64,000 bases of DNA, taken from Clostridium sp. SY8519. GTDB lineage: Bacteria; Bacillota; Clostridia; Lachnospirales; Lachnospiraceae. Of the stretch, positions 48,926 to 57,492 are shown in pieces. The translations under genes and the position numbers were made by a program. How positions within the stretch are numbered: the first letter of the stretch is position 1; every line of letters starts with the position of its first letter. The stretch is taken from NCBI RefSeq assembly GCF_000270305.1, contig NC_015737.1:2356501-2420500 (forward strand). Reading direction: 5' to 3'. A model generated the notes under the pieces. The model was not told where the DNA came from, did not search any database, and saw only the letters and a list, made by a program, of their open reading frames with translations.

Positions 48926-49100
48926 AAGGTACCTCCCGGATTTGTGCGGATTCTGGATACAATAATTCCGTCACGGTGTATTTTCCGCCGTGCGGTATGT
49001 TAAACTGTATGTATCATAGGTGCTGTCTGTGAACAAATTGTGTAAGAGATTTGAAAGAATCATGTTTCAAAAAAAATAATTCTGATTTCAAAAAAATCAA

Positions 49101-49129
49101 TTGACATTTTGGGAGAATCACTTTAGACT
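49101..49129 (+). promoter_or_regulatory. Promoter of the trp operon
   Basis: TTGACA (49101-49106) and TAGACT (49124-49129) are 17 bases apart. The predicted start near 49136 gives a leader of about 317 bases that holds the T-box. Confidence 0.75.
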
Positions 49130-49135
49130 AGACTG

Positions 49136-49427
49136 CATCAAGGTAATTGAATAAAGTATAAAATCAATGACCAGAAGAAGTAGCCTGAGCGTACTGTCCT
49201 ACAGAGAGCCGGCGGCGGTGAGATGCCGGCAGATAAGTGACAGGTGAATGGATCTGTGAGATGCAAAGCGAACACGGAAACGTCAGTAGCGGATGCCGTA
49301 TTCTCTACGTGACAGGGAAAGGATATAGATTTTATGATTGTATCCGACAGAGGCCGCGGGGTTCTGCGGTGAATTAGGGTGGCACCACGAGTATATTCGT
49401 CCCTGACTTCGGTCAGGGACGTTTTTT
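49136..49427 (+). promoter_or_regulatory. Tryptophan T-box riboswitch
   Basis: The leader has the T-box core AGGGTGGCACCACG (49376-49389) followed by an alternative terminator. Upstream lies a stem I region with AGAGAGCCGGCGG and matching GCCGGC. TGG at 49249-49251, in GTGAATGGATCTGTGAG, is a plausible tryptophan specifier. In the T-box bulge the variable base of TGGC is C, which would pair with a discriminator G, as tRNA-Trp has in Gram-positive bacteria. Uncharged tRNA-Trp should therefore stabilise the antiterminator and switch on trpE to trpA. The stretch 48926-49135 before it holds the trp promoter, the start of the divergent adaptor gene's leader and nothing else I recognise. Confidence 0.93.
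49398..49427 (+). terminator. T-box attenuator terminator
   Basis: CGTCCCTGAC (49398-49407) pairs perfectly with GTCAGGGACG (49412-49421) around a TTCG loop, followed by T6. It competes with the T-box antiterminator. Confidence 0.93.
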
Positions 49428-49452
49428 AGTTGTAATCAGAGGGGCATCATCA

Positions 49453-50853
49453 ATGGAAACTAAGTTGCGTGTATACAAAAAAACAGTCAGTATTGTAAAC
49501 GAAACCGCCTGTGATATGTACCAGAGCCTGGTGGGCAGCCAGACCGGATTTCTGATGGAAAGTTATGACAAGGAATATGACCGTTTTACTTTTTTCGGCG
49601 GAAATCCCATGGCAGTGATCCGGGGAGAAAAGGACCGGCTGGTTCTGAATTTCCGGGACGGATCCAGAGAAGTCCGCAGAGGAAATCCGCGGGAACTGCT
49701 GAAGGAATTGTACAGCGAATTCCAGGTGGACCGGGAATCGGATGAGCTGGCATTTTCCGGCGGACTGGTGGGAAACCTGGGGTATGATTATATCCGGTAT
49801 ACGGAAGATCTGCCGGACAGCAATCCGGATGAAATCGGCATCGAGACCATCTGTATGATGCTGGTGACGGAATTCGTGATCGTGGATCATGTGGCGGAAA
49901 CCATGACCGGTATCGTCCTGGACACGCCGGATGAGGCAGGCAGACAGCGGGCAATGGCAAAAGCGGAGGAACTGGTGACAAAAGCCCGTGCCGTGCCTGA
50001 CATACCGGTACAGCATACATTTGTCCGGGACGGACGGGTGATCCGGGAAACAGACACCTGTGAGTCTTACAGTAAAAAAGTGGAAAAGATCCGGCAGTAT
50101 ATCGTGGACGGGCATGTGTTCCAGACCGTTCTTTCCCAGCGCTGGACTGTGGAAACCGGACAGTCCGGTTTTGCGCTTTACCAGGAGCTGCGGGAACTAA
50201 ATCCGTCCCCCTACCTGTATTATTTTAATTATGGGGATTTCGAAGTGATCGGCAGTTCTCCGGAGATGATCGTCAAACGGCAGAACGGGAGAATTTACAC
50301 CTGCCCAATCGCCGGGACGCGTCCCAGGGGAAAAACACCGGAGGAAGACCGTATCCTGACAGAAGAACTTCTAAATGATGAAAAAGAGACGGCGGAGCAT
50401 ATTATGCTGGTGGATCTGGCCAGAAACGATATGGGGCGGGTCTCTGAGTTCGGAACCGTGAAAGTAACCCGGCTGAAAGAAGTACAGTATTATTCCCATG
50501 TGATGCACATTGTTTCTCTGGTGGAGGGACGCAGCCGAAAGGAGGTGCATCCCTGTGACCTGATTTCTTCCTTCCTGCCGGCCGGGACACTCAGCGGCGC
50601 GCCGAAAATCCGTGCCATGGAGATTATCGATGAGCTGGAAAATGTACGGCGCGGATTATACGGAGGGGCAACCGGATATATTGATTTTTCCGGAGATATG
50701 GATTTCTGCATTACCATCCGCACCATGATCAAAAAGGGATCCCGGGTGTATCTGCAGGCGGGGGCTGGCATTGTTGCCGATTCTGTTCCGGAAAATGAGT
50801 ATAATGAATGCCGCAACAAAGCAATGGCTCTGGCCAAAACACTGCTTCCGTAG
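49453..50853 (+). CDS. trpE: Anthranilate synthase component I
   Basis: TrpE converts chorismate to anthranilate with ammonia from TrpG. The 466-residue protein has the chorismate-binding signatures [21 protein letters not shown] and [18 protein letters not shown], and ends with [11 protein letters not shown]. It could in principle be PabB, but the trp operon and T-box settle the role. It is the first gene after the leader. trpG follows after 42 bases. Confidence 0.97.
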   Translation: METKLRVYKKTVSIVNETACDMYQSLVGSQTGFLMESYDKEYDRFTFFGGNPMAVIRGEKDRLVLNFRDGSREVRRGNPRELLKELYSEFQVDRESDELAFSGGLVGNLGYDYIRYTEDLPDSNPDEIGIETICMMLVTEFVIVDHVAETMTGIVLDTPDEAGRQRAMAKAEELVTKARAVPDIPVQHTFVRDGRVIRETDTCESYSKKVEKIRQYIVDGHVFQTVLSQRWTVETGQSGFALYQELRELNPSPYLYYFNYGDFEVIGSSPEMIVKRQNGRIYTCPIAGTRPRGKTPEEDRILTEELLNDEKETAEHIMLVDLARNDMGRVSEFGTVKVTRLKEVQYYSHVMHIVSLVEGRSRKEVHPCDLISSFLPAGTLSGAPKIRAMEIIDELENVRRGLYGGATGYIDFSGDMDFCITIRTMIKKGSRVYLQAGAGIVADSVPENEYNECRNKAMALAKTLLP

Positions 50854-50895
50854 TATGGACACAGAAGACAGTGCAGAGCAGAGGGGAGATTTTCT

Positions 50896-51465
50896 ATGAT
50901 TTTGCTGATCGATAATTACGATTCCTTTACCTATAATCTGTATCAGTATATCGGAGTATTCACGGAAGATATCACAGTGGTTCGAAATGATAAAATCACG
51001 GTCGATGAAATCCGGGAAATGCGTCCGGAGCGTATTGTGCTTTCTCCGGGACCCAAATCCCCGGATGAGGCCGGAATCTGCATGGATACCGTGCGGGAGT
51101 TTTATGACAAAGTTCCGATTCTGGGCATCTGCCTCGGGCATCAGGCCATTGTACAGGCCCTGGGCGGCAGAATTGTCCATGCCGGGAAAATATGCCATGG
51201 GAAACAGTCTCTGATCCGCCACACGGAGGACGGGATTTTTACCGGAATCCCTTCCCCGCTTCGGGTGGCGCGGTACCATTCCCTGGCAGCGGATCCGGAG
51301 CGGATCCCGGACACGCTGCAGGTGCAGGCCGTGGCGGATGACGGGGAAATCATGGCTGTCCGGATGAAGGACTATCCGGTGGAAGGACTTCAGTTTCATC
51401 CGGAATCCATTATTACGGAACATGGAAAACGGATGATCGACAATTTCCTTAATGACATCATCTGA
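50896..51465 (+). CDS. trpG: Anthranilate synthase glutamine amidotransferase
   Basis: TrpG hydrolyses glutamine and passes ammonia to TrpE. The 189-residue class I amidotransferase has NYDSFTYNLYQYIG, LSPGPKSPDEAG, the cysteine nucleophile in GICLGHQAI and the catalytic histidine and glutamate in FHPESI. It stops at the amidotransferase domain; no phosphoribosyltransferase (TrpD) part is fused to it. GGGGAG precedes the ATG. trpC follows after 25 bases. Confidence 0.96.
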   Translation: MILLIDNYDSFTYNLYQYIGVFTEDITVVRNDKITVDEIREMRPERIVLSPGPKSPDEAGICMDTVREFYDKVPILGICLGHQAIVQALGGRIVHAGKICHGKQSLIRHTEDGIFTGIPSPLRVARYHSLAADPERIPDTLQVQAVADDGEIMAVRMKDYPVEGLQFHPESIITEHGKRMIDNFLNDII

Positions 51466-51490
51466 CGGAAGACAGGAAAGGACATAGCGA

Positions 51491-52315
51491 ATGATATTGG
51501 ATGACATTGTTGAAAAGAAGCAGATACGCCTGAAGGAACACAAATCCAGAATCCATCCGGCAGAGATGATACGGCTGGCGGATGAGGCGCAGGCGTCCGG
51601 AGGGAATTTTTACCAGGCACTGAAAAAGCCGGGAATCTCCATTATCGGCGAGTTTAAGAAGGCATCGCCGAGTCTGGGAAAAATCCGGCAGACCATGGAG
51701 CTGACCGACCGCATTGATGAATACAACCGCGCGGTGGACTGCATCTCCTGCCTGACGGAAGAAGATTATTTCCTTGGCAGCACTGAATATCTCCGCCAGA
51801 TTCGCGGAATATCCCCCCTGCCGATTCTGCGCAAGGATTTTATGATCGATCCCTATCAGTTTTATGAGGCAAAGGCAATCGGCGCGGACGCGATTCTTCT
51901 GATTACCGGAATTCTGGATGATGCGCAGCTGAAGGATTTTTATCAGCTGTCGGAAGAACTGGGACTGGATGCGTTATTTGAGGCGCATACCGAAGAACAG
52001 ATGGACCGGACACTGAACTGCGGGGCAAAAATCGTCGGTGTCAACAACCGGGATCTGCGGGATTTTTCCATTCATCTGGAAACCACGGAGCGTCTGGCTT
52101 CCATGGTGCCTGAGGACCGGGTCTTTGTGGCAGAGAGCGGGATTGTGCAGGATGAAGATGTGCGGCTTCTGGCCAGATGCCGGGTGGATGCGTTCCTCAT
52201 CGGAAGGGCATTTATGGAATCCCGTCATCCGGAAGCCGTGGCAAAGCACTGGAAAGAAGTTTATCTGGAAGCAAAAAAAGCCATAGGGCCGCAGGGCGGG
52301 AACCGGATGCCATGA
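51491..52315 (+). CDS. trpC: Indole-3-glycerol phosphate synthase
   Basis: TrpC closes the indole ring of CdRP. The 274-residue barrel has the phosphate and active-site segments [37 protein letters not shown] and AESGI. It overlaps trpF by ATGA at 52312-52315. The usual neighbour before it, trpD, is missing: trpG ends 25 bases upstream. Confidence 0.96.
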   Translation: MILDDIVEKKQIRLKEHKSRIHPAEMIRLADEAQASGGNFYQALKKPGISIIGEFKKASPSLGKIRQTMELTDRIDEYNRAVDCISCLTEEDYFLGSTEYLRQIRGISPLPILRKDFMIDPYQFYEAKAIGADAILLITGILDDAQLKDFYQLSEELGLDALFEAHTEEQMDRTLNCGAKIVGVNNRDLRDFSIHLETTERLASMVPEDRVFVAESGIVQDEDVRLLARCRVDAFLIGRAFMESRHPEAVAKHWKEVYLEAKKAIGPQGGNRMP

Positions 52316-54177
52316 AACAGGTCAAAATTAAAATCTGCGGGATCACAACGGAAGAAGATGTAAAGTGGATCAATCAGTATCAGCCGGAGTATGCCGGCTT
52401 TGTCTATTATCCCAAAAGCCGGCGGCATATTTCGCTGGACCGCATGAAACAGCTGATGCGGCTGACCGCACCGGAAATCCGGAAAGTGGCGGTATGCGTA
52501 GAACCTTCTGCAGAGGAAGCAAAGGCTCTTGAGGCCTGCGGCGCGGATCTGATCCAGATTCACGGCAGACTGGACCCGGACTTGCCGGAAGCAGTCCACG
52601 TGCCGCTGTGGCACGCAGTGAATATTCAGCCGGAAATGGACCGGATACCGGATCCGGATCCGAAAATATCCGGTTACGTGGCAGACGGATCCCGGTATGG
52701 CGGCGGAAAGACCTTTGACTGGAAGGACAATGCCGGGATTTTTGACCGGTTCCGCAGAAATTTCCGGGAACAGCGGCCGGAAGAAAAAGAACCGGAACTG
52801 ATTCTTGCGGGAGGGCTGAATCCTTCCAACGTGACAGCAGGAATCCGGATGTTCCACCCGGATATTGTGGATGTAAGCAGCGGCGTGGAGTCTCCCGGAC
52901 GGCCGGGAAAAGACCCGGAGCTGATCCGGCAGTTTATTCATACAGTACGAGCATTAAATCAGAAAGGAAGTACCATGAAGAAATCATCAATGAGAGAGCA
53001 TGCATATATCGGAGAATTCGGCGGTCAGTATGTGGCGGAAACGCTGATGAACACCCTGGAAGAATTGAATGATGCCTTTGAAGAAGCCATTCATGATCCG
53101 GAATTTATGAAGGAATATCATTACTATCTGGACGAATATGTGGGACGGGCAACCCCTCTGTATTACGCCGAGCGGCTCAGTGAAAAATACGGAACAAAAA
53201 TCTACCTAAAACGGGAAGACCTGGACCATACCGGCGCCCACAAAATTAACAATGTGATCGGTCAGATCCTTCTGGCAAAACGGATGGGCAAAACCAAGGT
53301 AATCGCGGAAACAGGCGCCGGCCAGCACGGCGTAGCCACAGCCACCGGCGCGGCGCTGTTTAACATGAAATGTACCGTATACATGGGAAAGGAAGACATG
53401 GAACGGCAGGCATTAAATGTATTCCGTATGCGCCTGCTGGGAGCTGACGTGGTCAGTGTGGAATCCGGCAGCAACACATTAAAAGACGCCACCAATGAAG
53501 CGATCCGCACCTGGGCCAAGACAGCGGAAGATACATTTTATATCATCGGATCCGCAGTGGGGCCCTATCCGTATCCTAAGATGGTGAAAGAGTTTCAGCG
53601 GGTCATCAGTACGGAAGCCAGGGCACAGCACCTGGAAAAGGAAGGCCGTCTTCCGGACGTGGTAATGGCTTGTGTGGGCGGCGGCTCCAACTCCATCGGC
53701 ATGTTTGCGGATTTCATTGATGACAGGGATGTGCAGCTGATTGGTGTGGAAGCTGCCGGCAGAGGAATTGAGACCGGAGAACACGCAGCGGCATTCGCGG
53801 ACGGGACACCGGGCACGCTGCATGGCATGCGTTCTTATCTGCTGCAGGACGAAGACGGCAATATTAAGCTGGCCCATTCGATTTCCGCCGGACTGGATTA
53901 CCCGGGCGTCGGACCGGAACATGCCTATCTGAGAGACAGCGGACGCGCCCAGTATGTGTCAATTACGGACGCGGAAGCCATGGACGCCCTGATGGAACTG
54001 ACCCGGGTCGAAGGAATTATTCCGGCCATCGAGAGTGCCCACGCAATGGCCTATGCCTTCAAAAAGGCGAAGGAGATGACGATGGATCAGTCCATGATTG
54101 TCTGCCTGTCCGGGCGCGGAGATAAAGATATCAATACAATTGTCAATTATGTAGAAGGAAAAGGATATCAGAATTAG
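52312..54177 (+). CDS. trpFB: TrpF-TrpB in-frame fusion
   Basis: One open frame of 621 codons encodes phosphoribosylanthranilate isomerase (about residues 1-215; [11 protein letters not shown] at the start, [15 protein letters not shown] at the end) joined to tryptophan synthase beta. There is no stop codon between the two domains; about eight residues (LNQKGST) connect them. TrpF makes CdRP for TrpC, and TrpB joins indole to serine. The TrpB ATG at 52975 still has AGAAAGGAAG ahead of it, so separate TrpB may also be made. The frame is open further left, but the ATG overlapping the trpC stop is the natural start. Natural TrpF-TrpB fusions are known but uncommon; a sequencing error removing the trpF stop is the main alternative. 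Confidence 0.85.
   Translation: MKQVKIKICGITTEEDVKWINQYQPEYAGFVYYPKSRRHISLDRMKQLMRLTAPEIRKVAVCVEPSAEEAKALEACGADLIQIHGRLDPDLPEAVHVPLWHAVNIQPEMDRIPDPDPKISGYVADGSRYGGGKTFDWKDNAGIFDRFRRNFREQRPEEKEPELILAGGLNPSNVTAGIRMFHPDIVDVSSGVESPGRPGKDPELIRQFIHTVRALNQKGSTMKKSSMREHAYIGEFGGQYVAETLMNTLEELNDAFEEAIHDPEFMKEYHYYLDEYVGRATPLYYAERLSEKYGTKIYLKREDLDHTGAHKINNVIGQILLAKRMGKTKVIAETGAGQHGVATATGAALFNMKCTVYMGKEDMERQALNVFRMRLLGADVVSVESGSNTLKDATNEAIRTWAKTAEDTFYIIGSAVGPYPYPKMVKEFQRVISTEARAQHLEKEGRLPDVVMACVGGGSNSIGMFADFIDDRDVQLIGVEAAGRGIETGEHAAAFADGTPGTLHGMRSYLLQDEDGNIKLAHSISAGLDYPGVGPEHAYLRDSGRAQYVSITDAEAMDALMELTRVEGIIPAIESAHAMAYAFKKAKEMTMDQSMIVCLSGRGDKDINTIVNYVEGKGYQN
52975..54177 (+). CDS. trpB: Tryptophan synthase beta (internal start within the fusion)
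   Basis: From ATG 52975 the frame encodes a complete 400-residue TrpB. The N-terminus ([15 protein letters not shown]) is normal, the PLP lysine lies in [13 protein letters not shown], the phosphate loop is [11 protein letters not shown], and CLSGRGDKD is at the C-terminus. AGAAAGGAAG ends 4 bases before this ATG and is a credible ribosome binding site. The complete family start and this site are why I list it apart from the fused frame; which product the cell makes cannot be told from sequence. trpA follows after 11 bases. Confidence 0.8.
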   Translation: MKKSSMREHAYIGEFGGQYVAETLMNTLEELNDAFEEAIHDPEFMKEYHYYLDEYVGRATPLYYAERLSEKYGTKIYLKREDLDHTGAHKINNVIGQILLAKRMGKTKVIAETGAGQHGVATATGAALFNMKCTVYMGKEDMERQALNVFRMRLLGADVVSVESGSNTLKDATNEAIRTWAKTAEDTFYIIGSAVGPYPYPKMVKEFQRVISTEARAQHLEKEGRLPDVVMACVGGGSNSIGMFADFIDDRDVQLIGVEAAGRGIETGEHAAAFADGTPGTLHGMRSYLLQDEDGNIKLAHSISAGLDYPGVGPEHAYLRDSGRAQYVSITDAEAMDALMELTRVEGIIPAIESAHAMAYAFKKAKEMTMDQSMIVCLSGRGDKDINTIVNYVEGKGYQN

Positions 54178-54188
54178 GAGAGTGTGTC

Positions 54189-54974
54189 ATGAATCGAATT
54201 GAAGAAAAATTTCAGCAGCTGAAAAAGGAGCAGAAGAAAGCGTTCGTTACCTATATTACTGCAGGACTTCCGGATATGGAACGCTGCAAAGAACTGATCA
54301 AAGCCCAGGAAGAGGCGGGACTGGATGTGCTGGAACTGGGCGTTCCTTTTTCCGATCCGGTTGCTGACGGACCTGTGATCCAGGATGCTTCTTTCCGGTC
54401 CATCCAGAAGGGCACCTCTTTGCGAAAGTGTTTTGATCTGGTGGAAAAAGTCAGAAAAGAGGGCGTGGAACTCCCGATTGTTTTCATGATGTACTATAAC
54501 ACCATAACACACTACGGTCTGGAGGAATTTGCCAGAAAGTGCAATGAGACAGGCGTGGACGGACTGCTGGTTCCGGATCTTCCGATGGAAGAGCAGGGAC
54601 CGTTAAAGGAAGTGCTGGGAGACCGGGACGAAACGATTTTGCTGCAGCTGGTTTCCCCGGTTTCCGCGGGGCGGATTCCGGAGATTCTTCAGGATGCCCG
54701 GGGATTTGTTTACTGTGTGTCTTCCATGGGAGTTACCGGTCAGGCAGCAGATTTCCACAAATCCGTTCTGTCCTATCTGAAGGACGTAAAGCAGCAGTCT
54801 TCGATTCCGGTGTTAATGGGATTCGGAATCCGGACGCCGCAGGATGTGGCACCAATGAAAGAGATCATCGACGGCGCGATTGTCGGTTCTCACTTTATCA
54901 ATCTGATGGAACAGAACAATTACGACCTGGATACCGCACGGAATTATATCCGGGAATTTAAGGCGGGATTCTGA
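54189..54974 (+). CDS. trpA: Tryptophan synthase alpha
   Basis: TrpA cleaves indole-3-glycerol phosphate and channels indole to TrpB. The 261-residue barrel has YITAGLPDMERC, the catalytic LELGVPFSDPVADGP, the second acid region FMMYYNTI and GFGIRTPQDV at the phosphate site. TAGGAG lies before the ATG. It is the last gene of the trp operon; a long perfect hairpin follows. Confidence 0.97.
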   Translation: MNRIEEKFQQLKKEQKKAFVTYITAGLPDMERCKELIKAQEEAGLDVLELGVPFSDPVADGPVIQDASFRSIQKGTSLRKCFDLVEKVRKEGVELPIVFMMYYNTITHYGLEEFARKCNETGVDGLLVPDLPMEEQGPLKEVLGDRDETILLQLVSPVSAGRIPEILQDARGFVYCVSSMGVTGQAADFHKSVLSYLKDVKQQSSIPVLMGFGIRTPQDVAPMKEIIDGAIVGSHFINLMEQNNYDLDTARNYIREFKAGF

Positions 54975-54996
54975 TTGCGGAAGTCAAAGAAATAAG

Positions 54997-55046
54997 AACA
55001 GAAAAACCAGAGATTCCGGTTATTCCAGATCTCTGGTTTTTCTGTT
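54997..55046. terminator. Bidirectional terminator between trpA and clc, entering the clc coding end
   Basis: An 18-base arm (54997-55014) pairs perfectly with 55029-55046 around a 14-base loop. The stem includes AAAAACC/GGTTTTT, so it has a T run in both directions. The right arm lies within the last nine codons of the minus-strand clc gene. Confidence 0.85.
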
Positions 55047-56288
55047 GATATATTCTGCCTTGTATTTGGAGTAGGCGATTTTCTGGCTGGAGTACAGCCC
55101 GTAATAACCGGAAAGGGCGTAGCTTAAAGCAATGGCCAGCAGATAATAGGGCAGTCCCCGGAGCCCGAACAATTCGAAACAGATCAAAAGCGAAGCGATG
55201 GGGCAGTTGGTGACCGCGCAGAACATAGAGCCCAGTCCGACTGCTGCGCAGAGGGACGGCGACAGACCGAGCACTCCTGCAAAAGTACTTCCCAGGGCGG
55301 CGCCAATGATCATGGATGGAACAATTTCGCCTCCCTTGTATCCGGCGCCTAATGTGGCAACGGTCAGGATCAGTTTCAGGGCAAAGGCACCGGGAACCGC
55401 CGTTCCCGCGAAGCACCGTGCCAGAAGCTGGAGACTGATTCCGTTGTAATCCCTGGTTCCGAACAGAAGGGTCAGTGCAATAACCACACAGCCGCCTGCG
55501 GCAATGCGCAGATAGACATTCGGGAAGATGCGCTTGTATAATGCTTCAGATTCATGCAGAAGGATACAGAAGATGATGCTGACAATTCCGCAGATGACAG
55601 CCATCAGCGCGGTATACAGTGCTGTCGTAACGGTAAAGGAAGGCACCTGTGTGACTGTTAGCGGGATCGTCTGATCCAGAAAATGTGATGCGATGCCGTG
55701 GGCCAGCAGCGCGGAAATCGCGCAGGGAACCAGGGCGGCATACTGCATGATGCCCACACTGATCACTTCGATGGCAAATACGGTGGCCGCCATGGGCGTG
55801 CCGAAAATAGCGGAAAATCCGGCGCTCATGCCGCACATGATCAGAAGGTTTCTGTCTTTTTCGTCCAGATGCACCAGTTCGCCGATGGTGTTGGCGATGC
55901 TTCCGCCGATCTGAAGCGCGGCGCCTTCCCGTCCGGCCGAACCGCCGAACAGATGTGTAATCAGTGTACAGATAAAAATCAGGGGTGCCATCTGAGGCGG
56001 AAGCTTTTCATCGGAATGCACGGCGGAAAGCACCAGATTGGTGCCGGCATCTTTGTCATCCCGCATGACATGATAGAGCCAGGCGATGAGCAGCCCGCCC
56101 GCCGGAAGAAAATACAGCAGCCAGGGATGGGCCAGCCGCAGGGCAGTGGCCTTTGTCATCAGAAGAAAAAAGGCGGTTCCCACAAAGCCGAGAATCGTGC
56201 CCACAGTCACCGCCAGAAGGATCCACTTTCCGGAAACCCGCAGCTGTCTGCTGTACTGCAGCAGCGTCTTTTTCAGTGAATTCAGCAT
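55020..56288 (-). CDS. ClC-family anion channel/antiporter
   Basis: The 422-residue membrane protein is a ClC member: about ten or more helices, GGSAGREGAALQIGG with the gating glutamate, and GYKGGEIVPSMIIGAALGS. Two selectivity motifs depart from chloride ClCs: GREGP reads GREGA, and the GSGIP position reads GTNLV. Changes at these places are seen in the fluoride-exporting CLC-F clade, so fluoride/proton antiport is possible, but I cannot confirm it by eye. There are no C-terminal CBS domains. ATG 56288 follows AGGAGG. It lies 11 bases after the aminotransferase gene on the same strand. Confidence 0.85.
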   Translation of the reverse strand: MLNSLKKTLLQYSRQLRVSGKWILLAVTVGTILGFVGTAFFLLMTKATALRLAHPWLLYFLPAGGLLIAWLYHVMRDDKDAGTNLVLSAVHSDEKLPPQMAPLIFICTLITHLFGGSAGREGAALQIGGSIANTIGELVHLDEKDRNLLIMCGMSAGFSAIFGTPMAATVFAIEVISVGIMQYAALVPCAISALLAHGIASHFLDQTIPLTVTQVPSFTVTTALYTALMAVICGIVSIIFCILLHESEALYKRIFPNVYLRIAAGGCVVIALTLLFGTRDYNGISLQLLARCFAGTAVPGAFALKLILTVATLGAGYKGGEIVPSMIIGAALGSTFAGVLGLSPSLCAAVGLGSMFCAVTNCPIASLLICFELFGLRGLPYYLLAIALSYALSGYYGLYSSQKIAYSKYKAEYINRKTRDLE

Positions 56289-56299
56289 AGTTCCTCCTG

Positions 56300-57394
56300 T
56301 CAGATGCTGCTTAGGCAATCCAGCAGTCTGGTATTCATTTCCGGACTCATGACACAGAAGCGAATGTAGCTGTTATCCAGAAACGGGAAGGTGGAGCAGT
56401 CGCGGATCATCATTTTCTGACGGATTGCTTTTTCGAAGATATCCTCAGAAGTGACGCCTGGTTTTTTGATGCGGGCCAGGAGAAAATTGGCGGATGGTTC
56501 GTAAACCTTGTATTTGCCGGTGGCGGACAGCTCCTTAAACATCCGGCTGCGTTCCGTCTGGATCAGTTCCCGGGTTTCCCGGATGTAGGATTCATCGGAA
56601 AACATGGATTCTCCCGCGATTGCCGCCAGGGAATTGATCATCCAGGGATTCTTGTGGGTGTTGATGTACTTGATCAGATCCTGGTTGCCGGTGACGGCAT
56701 AACCGAGCCGCAGGCCCGGGGCTGCGAAGAATTTGGAAGTACCCCGCAGGATAATGATATTGTTATAGTCTTCCGTCAGAGGGACGGAAGTGAATGCGTC
56801 CAGATTTTTCTCGAATTCGATGTAAGTTTCGTCCACCATGACAAAAATATGATGCTGCATGCAGGCATCCAGAATCCGCCGCATATCCGTGGTGCGTACA
56901 CCGGTGGAGGTGGGGTTGTTGGGGTTGCACAGAATCAGCAGATCGGTGGATTCATTCAGTTCCTGTATGAATTCGTCGGTGTTTAACTGAAAGCCGTTGG
57001 CTTCTTTGAGCGGATAATAGTAGCAGGAAGCGCCTTCCATCGAGACGGAGCGTTCGTATTCGGAATAGGTGGGACCAACAATCAGGGCCCGTTTGGGATG
57101 ACGTACCTGAATGATCAGGGAAATCAGTTCCGTGGTGCCGTTGCCGACAATGATATTGCCGCAGTCGGTGTCGCAGTAGGCGGCAATGCTTTTGCGCAGG
57201 GAAAGGTATTCCCGGTCCGGATAGGCGGTAATGGCGTCAATGTGATCTGTCAGTGTCTTCCGCAGCAGGGGTGACAGCCCCAGCGGGTTGACATTTGCGG
57301 AAAAACTGGTGATCTCTTCTTTGCGGATGCCGTATATTTCCTCGATTTTTTCCAGGTCGCTGCCGTGAAAGTGGTCTCTGTGTTTCAGTTTCAT
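56300..57394 (-). CDS. CobD/HisC-like PLP aminotransferase
   Basis: The 364-residue fold-type I enzyme has SANVNPLGLSPLL, LILCNPNNPTSTG, VDETYIEFE, the PLP lysine region RGTSKFFAAPGLRLGYA, and a C-terminal arginine. The HGSDLEKIEEIYGIRKEEI start resembles threonine-phosphate decarboxylase CobD of cobalamin synthesis; HisC is the near alternative. No cob or his gene is adjacent, so the substrate stays open. AAAGGGGG precedes the ATG. It is first in a two-gene unit with clc. Confidence 0.82.
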   Translation of the reverse strand: MKLKHRDHFHGSDLEKIEEIYGIRKEEITSFSANVNPLGLSPLLRKTLTDHIDAITAYPDREYLSLRKSIAAYCDTDCGNIIVGNGTTELISLIIQVRHPKRALIVGPTYSEYERSVSMEGASCYYYPLKEANGFQLNTDEFIQELNESTDLLILCNPNNPTSTGVRTTDMRRILDACMQHHIFVMVDETYIEFEKNLDAFTSVPLTEDYNNIIILRGTSKFFAAPGLRLGYAVTGNQDLIKYINTHKNPWMINSLAAIAGESMFSDESYIRETRELIQTERSRMFKELSATGKYKVYEPSANFLLARIKKPGVTSEDIFEKAIRQKMMIRDCSTFPFLDNSYIRFCVMSPEMNTRLLDCLSSI

Positions 57395-57408
57395 AGGTTC
57401 CCCCTTTG

Positions 57409-57437
57409 TTGCAAGATAATTGCAAATCGTTTATACT
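57409..57437 (+). promoter_or_regulatory. Promoter of the DUF5717 three-gene operon
   Basis: TTGCAA (57409-57414) and TATACT (57432-57437) are 17 bases apart. The -10 box abuts the -10 box of the divergent promoter on the other strand. Confidence 0.6.
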
Positions 57438-57465
57438 ATTATAAATCCAGCGTGAAAAATTTCAA
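57438..57465 (-). promoter_or_regulatory. Promoter of the aminotransferase-clc operon
   Basis: On the minus strand TTGAAA (57460-57465) and TATAAT (57438-57443) are 16 bases apart. Its start region overlaps the plus-strand promoter next to it. Confidence 0.6.
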
Positions 57466-57492
57466 ACAGGATATTAAGCGGAAATACAAAGA

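Noticed and set aside
48926..49020. Promoter for the adaptor operon on the minus strand
   Set aside because: TTGTTC and TACATA at 17-base spacing are possible, but the match is too weak to list as a feature.
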